Shown: positions 57,586 to 64,000 of the stretch, in pieces
Layout of the letters: every line of letters starts with the position of its first letter
Position numbering within the stretch: the stretch's first letter is position 1
NCBI RefSeq assembly: GCF_029626265.1
Contig: NZ_JARUBN010000001.1
Coordinates: 1,798,001 to 1,862,000 of the forward strand
From: Micromonospora sp. WMMD1102
Lineage (GTDB): Bacteria > Actinomycetota > Actinomycetes > Mycobacteriales > Micromonosporaceae
Reading direction: 5' to 3'
Length of the DNA stretch: 64,000 nt
The notes under the pieces: generated by a model
What the model was told of the DNA's origin: nothing
The model's input: the letters and a program-made list of their open reading frames with translations, nothing else
The model's database searches: none
Made by a program: the position numbers and the translations under genes

Positions 57586-58518
57586 ATGGGCGAGGACCTG
57601 ACCGGGGTACGGCTGCGATTGCGTGGCGAGACCGTGGCGGAGTACGTCCTCGACGACCCGTTCGTCGAGCCGCGCTGGGGACGCCGGCCGTACCTGCATC
57701 CGGTGCGTACCCTCGGCGGGGTGGTGGTGACCGACACGCTGCCCGAGGACCACCGCTGGCACCTCGGGGTCTCGGTCGCCGTGCAGGACGTCTCCGGCAG
57801 CAACCTCTGGGGCGGCAGGACCTACGTGCGGGACGTCGGCTACACCTGGCGGGACGACCACGGCCGGATCGTGCACGACGACTGGCTCCCCGACCTTCTG
57901 GCCGGTGCGGCTCCCGGCGGCGCGACTCCCGACGGCGCGGTGCGCGGCAATGCGGCTTCCGGGACGTGTGACGACGGGTTCGCGGAGCGGCTGTGCTGGC
58001 TGGATCCGGCCGGCGCCACCCTGCTGACCGAGGAGCGCCGGGTGGCCGCCACCGAGCTGGCCGGCCGGGACGACGCCTGGCTGCTCGACTTCGGCTACAC
58101 CCTGACCGCGCCGACCGACCGGGACATCGTGCTCGGCAGCCCGGCCACCAACGGCCGGCCGGACGGCGCCGGCTACGGCGGGTTCTTCTGGCGGGTCGCC
58201 CCGGGGCGGCACCGGGCGTTCAGCTTGGCTGCCGACGGGGAGGAGCGGGTCAACGGCAGTACCGAACCGTGGCTCGCGTTGGCCGGCGCGGCGGGCGACG
58301 GCCGGGCGTACACGTTGGTCTTCGCCGGCCTTGCCGACGGCGACCACTGGTTCGTGCGGACCGGGATCTATCCCGGGGTCTGCGTCGCGCTCGCCTTCGC
58401 GCGGACCCTGCCGGTGCCGGCCGGCGGCACCGTCCGGCGCCGGCACCGGATCGTGGTCGCGGACGGCGGGTTGACCCGCGACGAGATCGTGCGGCTGGCA
58501 CCGGTCCTCGCCGGCTGA
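57586..58518 (+). CDS. DUF6807/PmoA-family protein
   Basis: 310 residues, no signal peptide. It matches the PmoA-like DUF6807 family: YVLDDPFVEPRWGRRPYLHP, HRWHLGVSVAVQDVSGSNLW, FGYTLTAPTDRDIVLGSPAT and GYGGFFWRVAPG. These cytosolic proteins occur beside sugar oxidoreductase and ABC transporter genes in actinobacteria and are thought to act in carbohydrate catabolism; the reaction is not established. GAGGA precedes ATG 57586. It is convergent with the permease pair and has its own LacI-type operator. Confidence 0.78.
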   Translation: MGEDLTGVRLRLRGETVAEYVLDDPFVEPRWGRRPYLHPVRTLGGVVVTDTLPEDHRWHLGVSVAVQDVSGSNLWGGRTYVRDVGYTWRDDHGRIVHDDWLPDLLAGAAPGGATPDGAVRGNAASGTCDDGFAERLCWLDPAGATLLTEERRVAATELAGRDDAWLLDFGYTLTAPTDRDIVLGSPATNGRPDGAGYGGFFWRVAPGRHRAFSLAADGEERVNGSTEPWLALAGAAGDGRAYTLVFAGLADGDHWFVRTGIYPGVCVALAFARTLPVPAGGTVRRRHRIVVADGGLTRDEIVRLAPVLAG

Positions 58519-58541
58519 CCGGCGCCAACCCGGGTCGCTGG

Positions 58542-59378
58542 TCAGCCCTTCAGGCCGGAGGTCGCGATCCCCTCGACCAGATAGCGCTGGAAAGCCAGGA
58601 AGAAGAGCATCACCGGGACGATGCTCAGCACCGACATGGCGAACATCGGGCCGAACGCCGACTCGCTGGTCTGGTCGATGAAGAGACGCAGCGCCAGCGG
58701 CAGGGTGTAGGACTCCGGGTCGTTGAGGTAGACGAGCTGGCTGAAGAAGTCGTTCCAGGTCCAGATGAAAGTGAAGATCGCGGTGGTGACCAGGGCCGGC
58801 TTGAGCAGCGGCAGGATCACGTACCGGAAGGTGAGCACCGGGCCGCAGCCGTCGATCTCGGCCGCGTCGTCCAGCTCCCGGGGTAGACCCCGGATGAACT
58901 GCACCATCAGGAAGACGAAGAACGCGTCGGTGGCGAGCAGCTTGGGCAGGATCAGCGGGACGAAGGTGCCGACCAGGTCGAGCTGCTGGAAGATCGTGTA
59001 CTGCGGGATCAGCACCACGTGGTACGGCAGCATGATGGTCAGCAGGGTGAACGCGAACAGCGGCCCGCGCAGCCTGAACCGCAGCCGGGCGAAGGCGTAC
59101 GCGGCCAGGGCGCAGGAGACCAGGTTCCCGATCACCGCGCCGACCGCCACGACCACCGAGTTGGTGAAGAACCGCCAGACGCCGATCCCGGCGATCCCGT
59201 CCAGGGCGGCGGAGTAGTTCTCCGGCGCCAGCCGGCTCGGCAGCAGGCTCAGGCTGGAGAGGATCTCGTCGGTCGGCTTGACCGAGGTGGACAGCAGCCA
59301 CACCACCGGATACAGCAGCAGGGCCAATACCCCGATGATCAGCGCGTGCCAGCCCGCCGTACGCAGCCGTGTGCTCAC
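58542..59378 (-). CDS. MalG-type sugar ABC permease
   Basis: 278 residues with six membrane helices (WHALIIGVLALLLYPVVWLL first). The EAA loop reads DDAAEIDGCGPVLTFRYVIL with the conserved DG, followed by PLLKPAL. GTG 59378 overlaps the stop of the MalF-type gene by four bases. CUT1 family: oligosaccharide or glycoside import with a shared ATPase encoded elsewhere. No binding-protein gene accompanies the pair. Confidence 0.9.
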   Translation of the reverse strand: MSTRLRTAGWHALIIGVLALLLYPVVWLLSTSVKPTDEILSSLSLLPSRLAPENYSAALDGIAGIGVWRFFTNSVVVAVGAVIGNLVSCALAAYAFARLRFRLRGPLFAFTLLTIMLPYHVVLIPQYTIFQQLDLVGTFVPLILPKLLATDAFFVFLMVQFIRGLPRELDDAAEIDGCGPVLTFRYVILPLLKPALVTTAIFTFIWTWNDFFSQLVYLNDPESYTLPLALRLFIDQTSESAFGPMFAMSVLSIVPVMLFFLAFQRYLVEGIATSGLKG

Positions 59379-60340
59379 CGGTCCTCCCCGGAGTAGAACA
59401 CCCAGCGGCGCGAGGTGCCGAAGAACAGTGCCGTGACGATCGCGATGACGAGCAGCAGCAGCCAGGCCATCGCCGAGGCGTAGCCCATCCGGAACTGCGA
59501 GAATCCGCGCTCGTAGAGGTAGAGCGTGTAGAACAGGGTCGAGTTGCTCGGCCCGCCCCGGCCACCGCTGACGATGAACGCCGGGGTGAACGCCTGGAAG
59601 GCGTGGATCGTCTCCAGCACCAGGTTGAACAGGATGATCGGGGAGAGCATCGGCAGGGTCACCGAGCGGAAGGTGCGCCAGGCGCCGGAGCCGTCGACGG
59701 CGGCGGCGTCGTACAGCTCGGTCGGGATCTGCTTGAGCCCGGCCAGGAAGATCACCATCGGGGCGCCGAACTGCCAGACGGCCAGGATGATCAGCACGTA
59801 GAGCGCGTAGTCCGGCTCGTTGATCCAGCCGCCGGTGTCCCAGCCGAAGTTGCCGGTGACCGAGTCGACCACACCGGCGTCGGTGAACATCGCCCGCCAG
59901 ACCAGCGCGATGGCCACCCCGGTGCCGAGCAGCGACGGGGCGTAGAAGGCCGATCGGTAGAAGCCCTGTCCGCGCCGCCTGCGGTTCAGCAGCAGGGCGA
60001 CGGCGAGGGCGGCGGCCAGCTTCAGCGGTACGGAGACCAGTACGTACGTCGCGGTGACCCTGGCCGAGGCGAGGAACCGCGCGTCGTCGGCGAAGAGCCG
60101 CCGGTAGTTCTCCAGCCCGACCCACTCCGGCGAGGTGAACAGGTCGTAGTCGGTGAAGGAGAGGTAGAGCGAGGCGAGCATCGGTCCGACGGTCAGCAGC
60201 AGCGCCCCGAGCACCCAGGGGGAGAGGAAGAGGTACGCGATCCCGGGCCGGTTGCGTTGGTATCGGGGCCGGGCTCCGGCGGCGGTGCCGTCCGGCGCGG
60301 CGGGCCGGGGCGGCGGCCTGCGCAGGGTCCCAGTTGTCAT
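59375..60340 (-). CDS. MalF-type sugar ABC permease
   Basis: 321 residues. A Pro-rich N-terminus is followed by six membrane helices (GIAYLFLSPWVLGALLLTVG first); the EAA loop is YDAAAVDGSGAWRTFRSVTL. ATG 60340 has GGGAA upstream. It is the first gene of a two-gene operon, although CUT1 operons normally start with the binding-protein gene. Two palindromes of the TGAAnCnATTCA type lie upstream (60419 and 60531), related to the nearby rhamnose operators. Confidence 0.9.
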   Translation of the reverse strand: MTTGTLRRPPPRPAAPDGTAAGARPRYQRNRPGIAYLFLSPWVLGALLLTVGPMLASLYLSFTDYDLFTSPEWVGLENYRRLFADDARFLASARVTATYVLVSVPLKLAAALAVALLLNRRRRGQGFYRSAFYAPSLLGTGVAIALVWRAMFTDAGVVDSVTGNFGWDTGGWINEPDYALYVLIILAVWQFGAPMVIFLAGLKQIPTELYDAAAVDGSGAWRTFRSVTLPMLSPIILFNLVLETIHAFQAFTPAFIVSGGRGGPSNSTLFYTLYLYERGFSQFRMGYASAMAWLLLLVIAIVTALFFGTSRRWVFYSGEDR

Positions 60341-60418
60341 GGTCGAATTCCCATCGGCTCCTGGTGGCCACGCCCGCGCCGGGCGGGGTGCGCGCCCCCG
60401 GGTGGCGAGGCGGTGTGA

Positions 60419-60430
60419 TGAAACCATTCA
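60419..60430. promoter_or_regulatory. LacI-type operator, permease operon, site 1
   Basis: TGAAACCATTCA, palindromic in its TGAA/TTCA arms, 79 bases before the permease start. Same arms as the rhamnose operators. Confidence 0.7.
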
Positions 60431-60530
60431 ACAAGCCGCACGAAGGTACCGCCGACGAGCGGAGCCTGTCAACGGAGGCTACCTCGACCAGCTTCGGGCC
60501 GGTGTGGGTCGGCCGATTGTCGGGGCGGTA

Positions 60531-60542
60531 TGAATCGATTCA
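60531..60542. promoter_or_regulatory. LacI-type operator, permease operon, site 2
   Basis: TGAATCGATTCA is a perfect 12-bp palindrome. Its centre is 112 bp from that of site 1, a distance suited to looping by a tetrameric or paired dimeric repressor. It also lies just beyond the end of the TIGR03086-type gene. Confidence 0.8.
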
Positions 60543-60561
60543 GTGTTTGAACCGCCGTCGA

Positions 60562-61143
60562 TCAGGACCCCGGACGCCAACCCGGATCCCGGCCGAACGC
60601 CGCGACGAGCCGGTCCTGCGCGCTCGCCCCCGGCGGCACCGGTACGTCCGGCGCGGTCAGCCCGCTGTCCCGGTACATCGAGGTGTGCTCGGCGAACCAG
60701 CGGGCGCACTCGTCCACCCCGGCCGGGTCGAGCCCGGGCTCGACACCGATCGCGACCGCCAGGTCCCAGCCGTGCACCAGGTGCTCGGCCAGCAACTGGT
60801 GCAGGTACTCCCGACCCGGCGTCGGCCCGGCCGACAGCTCCACCGTGCGGTCCAGTACGCCCGGCTCGGAAACCGCCCGGCACGCCTGCTCGGCCGCGTC
60901 CCGGGCCGAGCCGGCCGGGTCGTCGCCGAGCAGGTCACCGGAGAACCGGTCGCCGACCTCGGCCAGCGACGCGCCGCCGAAGAGCGGCACAGACCAGCGC
61001 TCCTCCCCGACCACGTGGCCCACCAGAGCCCGGACGTCCCAGTCGGCACAGGGGGTGGCCGCGTCCCACCGGTCCGGCCCCACCTCGCCCACCCGGTCGG
61101 CGAAGTCCGCCACCGTCCGCCGGTACGTCGTCAGCAAGTCCAT
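60562..61143 (-). CDS. TIGR03086-type mycothiol-dependent fold protein
   Basis: 193 residues. The helical N-terminal part reads WDAATPCADWDVRALVGHVVGEERW, the signature of the TIGR03086 / maleylpyruvate isomerase N-domain family (DinB superfamily), and EHLVHGWDLAVAIG carries the other metal-ligand His. Family members are mycothiol-linked and bind a divalent metal; the reaction of this member is unknown. The neighbouring TetR gene is on the same strand, about 100 bases upstream. Confidence 0.85.
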   Translation of the reverse strand: MDLLTTYRRTVADFADRVGEVGPDRWDAATPCADWDVRALVGHVVGEERWSVPLFGGASLAEVGDRFSGDLLGDDPAGSARDAAEQACRAVSEPGVLDRTVELSAGPTPGREYLHQLLAEHLVHGWDLAVAIGVEPGLDPAGVDECARWFAEHTSMYRDSGLTAPDVPVPPGASAQDRLVAAFGRDPGWRPGS

Positions 61144-61242
61144 GCTGCGATTCTGCCCGGCGCCGCGCCCGTCCGCCGCCGAAGCGCGGGGTGTGCCGGG
61201 GCCGCCGGGGCCTCGGCCGGGACGGCCCGACCCCGTACCCGC

Positions 61243-61845
61243 TCAGTCCAGTTGGGCGGGGAGCAGCCCGAGTTCGCGGGCGACCGAGAGCCGGACCCAC
61301 TCGGTGAGCTGCCGGCGCGGAATCACCCGGTCGTGCACCGCGAGCTGCACGGCGAGCCCGTCGATCAGGGCGTTGATCCGCCACGCGGCCCCGGCCGGGT
61401 CGTCGCAGCTGAACACCCCGTCGGTCACCCCGGCCGCGATCACCTCGCCGAGCCCCTCCCGGCGGCGCAGGTCCAGCCGCCGCGACACCTTCTCCAGCTC
61501 GGGGGTGCGCAGCGACTCCGACCAGCCGTCGATCCACATCGCCCAGGACCGGGACCGGCCCGGCGGGGCGTAGAGGCGGAGCAGCTTCTTCAACTTGGCC
61601 AGCGGGGTGGCGGGGGAGCGGAGCACCGCCTCGACCCGGGCCAGGTCCTGCTCGGCGGCGTACGCGAACGCCTGGGCGACCAGCCGCTCCTTGGTGGCGA
61701 AGTGGTAGAAGACCAGCGCCTGGCTCACCCCGGCGGCCTGGGCCACGTCCGCCGTACGCGTGTTGGCCAGCCCCCGCGTCGCGATCACGTCGCAGGCGGT
61801 GCGTAGTAGCGCATCCAGGCGCACCTCTGCCGCACGTCTCGTCAC
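61243..61845 (-). CDS. TetR-family transcriptional regulator
   Basis: 200 residues: N-terminal HTH (RTADVAQAAGVSQALVFYHF with the YHF/TKERL continuation) and a BetI-like C-terminal ligand domain (RSRSWAMWIDGWSESLRTPE, WRINALIDGLAVQLAVH). It starts at GTG 61845. It faces away from the TRAP transporter gene at 62055 across a 209-base gap, so that transporter, itself, or the downstream TIGR03086-type gene are candidate targets. No palindrome in the gap stood out. Confidence 0.9.
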   Translation of the reverse strand: MTRRAAEVRLDALLRTACDVIATRGLANTRTADVAQAAGVSQALVFYHFATKERLVAQAFAYAAEQDLARVEAVLRSPATPLAKLKKLLRLYAPPGRSRSWAMWIDGWSESLRTPELEKVSRRLDLRRREGLGEVIAAGVTDGVFSCDDPAGAAWRINALIDGLAVQLAVHDRVIPRRQLTEWVRLSVARELGLLPAQLD

Positions 61846-62054
61846 GCGGTTACGTTAGCCCATTCCGGCGAAGACAATAAGCTATCAACACGACGGATAA
61901 GTTACTAGCGGGTCAGACTGTCCACTAGCGCATCAGAAGCCGCACGCCCGGGTACCGGCACGCCGGCCATCGCCGCAGCACCGCCGCATCCGGGGGCCGA
62001 TCGCGGGGCGGCGAAAGATCGGCAACCGTCGGTACCGCGTAGTAGTGTCCGCTC

Positions 62055-64000
62055 ATGCCAGACGGTGTGGCCGAAGTCCCTCCGCCGACATCCGCCGGAG
62101 CTGGACCGGCGCCGGAAAGTGTCCCGACCGGGCGGACCGAGCCGCCCGCCGTGGCTGCCCCGGACGTCGCCGCCGTCGCGGTGACCTACGACGACGAGGA
62201 GCGGCCGGCCCGCCAGCTGAGTGGACCGGTCGAGGCGGCGGTGGCGGCGGTCGCCTTCGCCGTCGCGCTGCTGGTGCTCTGGCAGGTGTTCCGGCCACTG
62301 GCCCAGGGCAGCCAGTTCTATCTGATCGTCTTCCTCACCGGCGTGCTGCCGTTGGCCTTCCTCGCCTACCGGTCCGGCCTGCGCCTGCCGCACGGGCTGG
62401 CACGCCGCCTGCCGGATGCGCTGGCACGCCGCCTGCCGGACGGAGTGGCACGCCGCCTGCCGGATGCGCTGGCACGCCGACCGCCGGACGGGGCGGCGCG
62501 CGGACTGCCGGCGGGCGCCGCTGGCCGGGTACCCGATCCGGGTGCTCCGGGTGCGGCGCGGCGGGACCTGCCGACGGTGCCGGACTGGCTGCTGGCCGGT
62601 CTGGCCCTGGTGGTCTGCCTCTATCCGGTGCTGCCGCTGGCGATCGGCGACGCCGGCGGGGGCTACGACGCCTTCCTCGACCGGCAGGGCCTGCTCGCCC
62701 CGGTCGACGTGGTGATGGGCGCGCTGCTGCTGGTCCTGCTGGTCGAGGCGTGCCGACGCACCACCGGTTGGATCCTGCCGGTGGTCTGCCTGCTCTTCCT
62801 CGGCTACGGCTACTACGGCGGGCTGCTGCCGCAGAGCTGGGCGATCGCGCACGCCGGCCTCGACTTCGGACAGATCGTCGACGCGCTCTACAACTCCGGC
62901 AGCGGCTTCTACGGCACCCCGCTGGACGTCGCCGCCACCTACATCGTGCTGTTCACGATCTACGGCGCGGTGCTCGACCTCTCCGGCGCGGGCCGGTTCT
63001 TCGTCGACCTGTCGGTGGCCGCGTTCCGGCGCTCCCGCAGCGCCGCCGGCCGCACCGCCGTCGCCTCCGGCTTCCTGCTCGGCACCGTCTCCGGCTCCGG
63101 CACCGCGACGGCGGTCAGCGTCGGCGCGGTCACCTGGCCGATCCTGCGCCGCGCCGGCTATCCCGCCGAACACGCCGGCGGGATGCTGGCGGCAGCCGGG
63201 GTCGGCGCGATCCTCTCGCCGCCCACCCTGGGCGCGGCGGCCTTCATCGTCGCCGAGTACCTCGAGGTCTCCTACCTGACCGTGCTCGGCTGGGCGGTGA
63301 TCCCGACCCTGCTCTACTACCTCGGCATCCTGCTCGCCGTCGAGATCGACGCCCGCCGGTTCAAGGTACGCCCGGTCGAGGTGGCCACCGGGTCCGCCTG
63401 GCGGCTGCTGGCCCGGTTCGGCTACCACTTCTCCTCGCTGCTGGTCATCGTCGTGCTGCTGGCGGTCGGGCTGAGCGCCACCCGGGCGGTCGTCTACGCC
63501 ACCGTGCTCGCGGTGCTGCTCAGCTTCCTCGACCGGCGGCACCGGCTGACCCCGGGGCGGCTCTACACCGCGCTCTCCGCCGGGGTCCGCGGGGTGCTCC
63601 CGGTCGCGGCGGTCTGCGGCGCCGCCGGCATCATCACCGCCACCACCACCAAGACCGGGCTCGGCGCCCAGTTCGCCTCGCTGCTGGTCCGGGCCGCCGA
63701 GGCGGTCACCGACAACCCCACGGTGGTACTCGCGCTCACCGTGCTCCTCGCGGCGGTGGCGCTCTCGCTGCTCGGGCTCGCCGTACCGGTCACCGCCTCG
63801 TTCATCATCGGCTGGGTGATCATCGGGCCGGCCCTGCTGGCGCTCGGCGTACCGGCCCCGGCCGCGGCGATGTTCGTCTTCTACTACTCGGTGCTCTCCG
63901 AGGTGACCCCGCCGACCGCACTGGCGGCGGTGGGTGCGGCGGCGATCACCGGCGGCCGGACCGTGCCGACCATGTGGCAGGCGCTCAAGTACGCCCTGCC
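62055..64000 (+). CDS. TRAP transporter fused 4TM/12TM permease (partial)
   Basis: Open to the right edge; 648 codons are visible. An acidic, Pro/Ala-rich N-terminus precedes the small-permease part (about 55-190, with a repetitive cytoplasmic loop), then the large DctM-type permease: LYNSGSGFYGTPLDVAATYI, GFLLGTVSGSGTATAVSVGA, GGMLAAAGVGAILSPPTLGA and FYYSVLSEVTPPTALAAVGA are hallmarks of TRAP-T fused permeases. These import organic acids with a periplasmic or lipoprotein binding partner (TAXI type), probably encoded beyond the window. ATG 62055 has no clear ribosome-binding site. Confidence 0.9.
   Translation, partial: MPDGVAEVPPPTSAGAGPAPESVPTGRTEPPAVAAPDVAAVAVTYDDEERPARQLSGPVEAAVAAVAFAVALLVLWQVFRPLAQGSQFYLIVFLTGVLPLAFLAYRSGLRLPHGLARRLPDALARRLPDGVARRLPDALARRPPDGAARGLPAGAAGRVPDPGAPGAARRDLPTVPDWLLAGLALVVCLYPVLPLAIGDAGGGYDAFLDRQGLLAPVDVVMGALLLVLLVEACRRTTGWILPVVCLLFLGYGYYGGLLPQSWAIAHAGLDFGQIVDALYNSGSGFYGTPLDVAATYIVLFTIYGAVLDLSGAGRFFVDLSVAAFRRSRSAAGRTAVASGFLLGTVSGSGTATAVSVGAVTWPILRRAGYPAEHAGGMLAAAGVGAILSPPTLGAAAFIVAEYLEVSYLTVLGWAVIPTLLYYLGILLAVEIDARRFKVRPVEVATGSAWRLLARFGYHFSSLLVIVVLLAVGLSATRAVVYATVLAVLLSFLDRRHRLTPGRLYTALSAGVRGVLPVAAVCGAAGIITATTTKTGLGAQFASLLVRAAEAVTDNPTVVLALTVLLAAVALSLLGLAVPVTASFIIGWVIIGPALLALGVPAPAAAMFVFYYSVLSEVTPPTALAAVGAAAITGGRTVPTMWQALKYAL
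62397..62516 (+). repeat. 24-bp tandem repeats in the TRAP permease
   Basis: Five 24-base units encode LARRLPDA, LARRLPDG, VARRLPDA, LARRPPDG and the diverged AARGLPAG. They enlarge a basic cytoplasmic loop in the small-permease part and keep the frame, so the copy number may vary between strains. Confidence 0.88.

Noticed and set aside
61905..63542. Long open frame on the minus strand opposite the TRAP permease
   Set aside because: It is antisense to a clear TRAP permease, made of His/Asp/Gln/Arg-rich low-complexity sequence, and has no recognisable domain; a GC-bias shadow.

Overview
The window reads as chromosomal DNA of a very GC-rich actinomycete. Codons end almost always in G or C, GTG starts are frequent, and several loci are typical of filamentous actinobacteria: a CebR-type cellobiose operon, an XRE/DUF397 gene pair, mycothiol-type DinB-fold proteins and an IniB-type protein. 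A member of the Micromonosporaceae is my best guess; this is inferred from gene content, not from a marker gene. No rRNA, tRNA or CRISPR array was seen.

The dominant theme is uptake and breakdown of plant and microbial sugars. Positions 890-7130 hold a complete cellobiose system: two CebR boxes bracketing a promoter, then cebE-cebF-cebG-bglC and cebR. A third CebR box lies just downstream of a promoter for a large secreted GH9 cellulase (12689-15793), and a looser palindrome precedes a secreted GH3 glucosidase (17192-19219). Secreted enzymes, the importer and the cytosolic glucosidase therefore look like one regulon. Between them lie an acyl-CoA dehydrogenase with its phosphotransferase partner and two adjacent ACT-domain proteins, one carrying a GNAT domain.

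Positions 20831-25675 form an amino-sugar locus on the minus strand: ROK regulator, PIG-L deacetylase, NagB-like protein, GH20 hexosaminidase and a decayed ABC permease. The NagB-like protein lacks a key catalytic aspartate and no NagA is present, so the chemistry may be non-canonical. Next come divergent biotin genes (bsaP-bioB and bioF-bioD), a two-component system beside a deletion-fused ABC transporter remnant, lspA, a P450, a methyltransferase and a membrane protein.

Positions about 36600-40760 are an accessory island of lower GC, with an IS66-family element carrying recognisable terminal repeats, the XRE/DUF397 pair and small unknown genes. Then follow an orphan sugar-binding lipoprotein, an IniB-like repeat protein, remnants of a WYL regulator and of a VOC gene, a DinB-fold protein, a membrane metalloprotease, a second two-component system and an acyltransferase-SGNH protein whose nucleophile position is Thr.

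Positions 50725-56977 hold an L-rhamnose operon (lacI-rhaM-rhaI-rhaD/dehydrogenase-rhaB, minus strand) with a good promoter and LacI-type operators. Related palindromes precede a permease pair that has no binding protein (58542-60340), and a weaker match precedes the orphan binding protein at 41269. A DUF6807/PmoA-type gene, a TIGR03086-type protein, a TetR regulator and a TRAP transporter permease running off the right edge complete the window. Two copies of a small MITE-like inverted repeat sit at 25841-25979 and 57287-57373.
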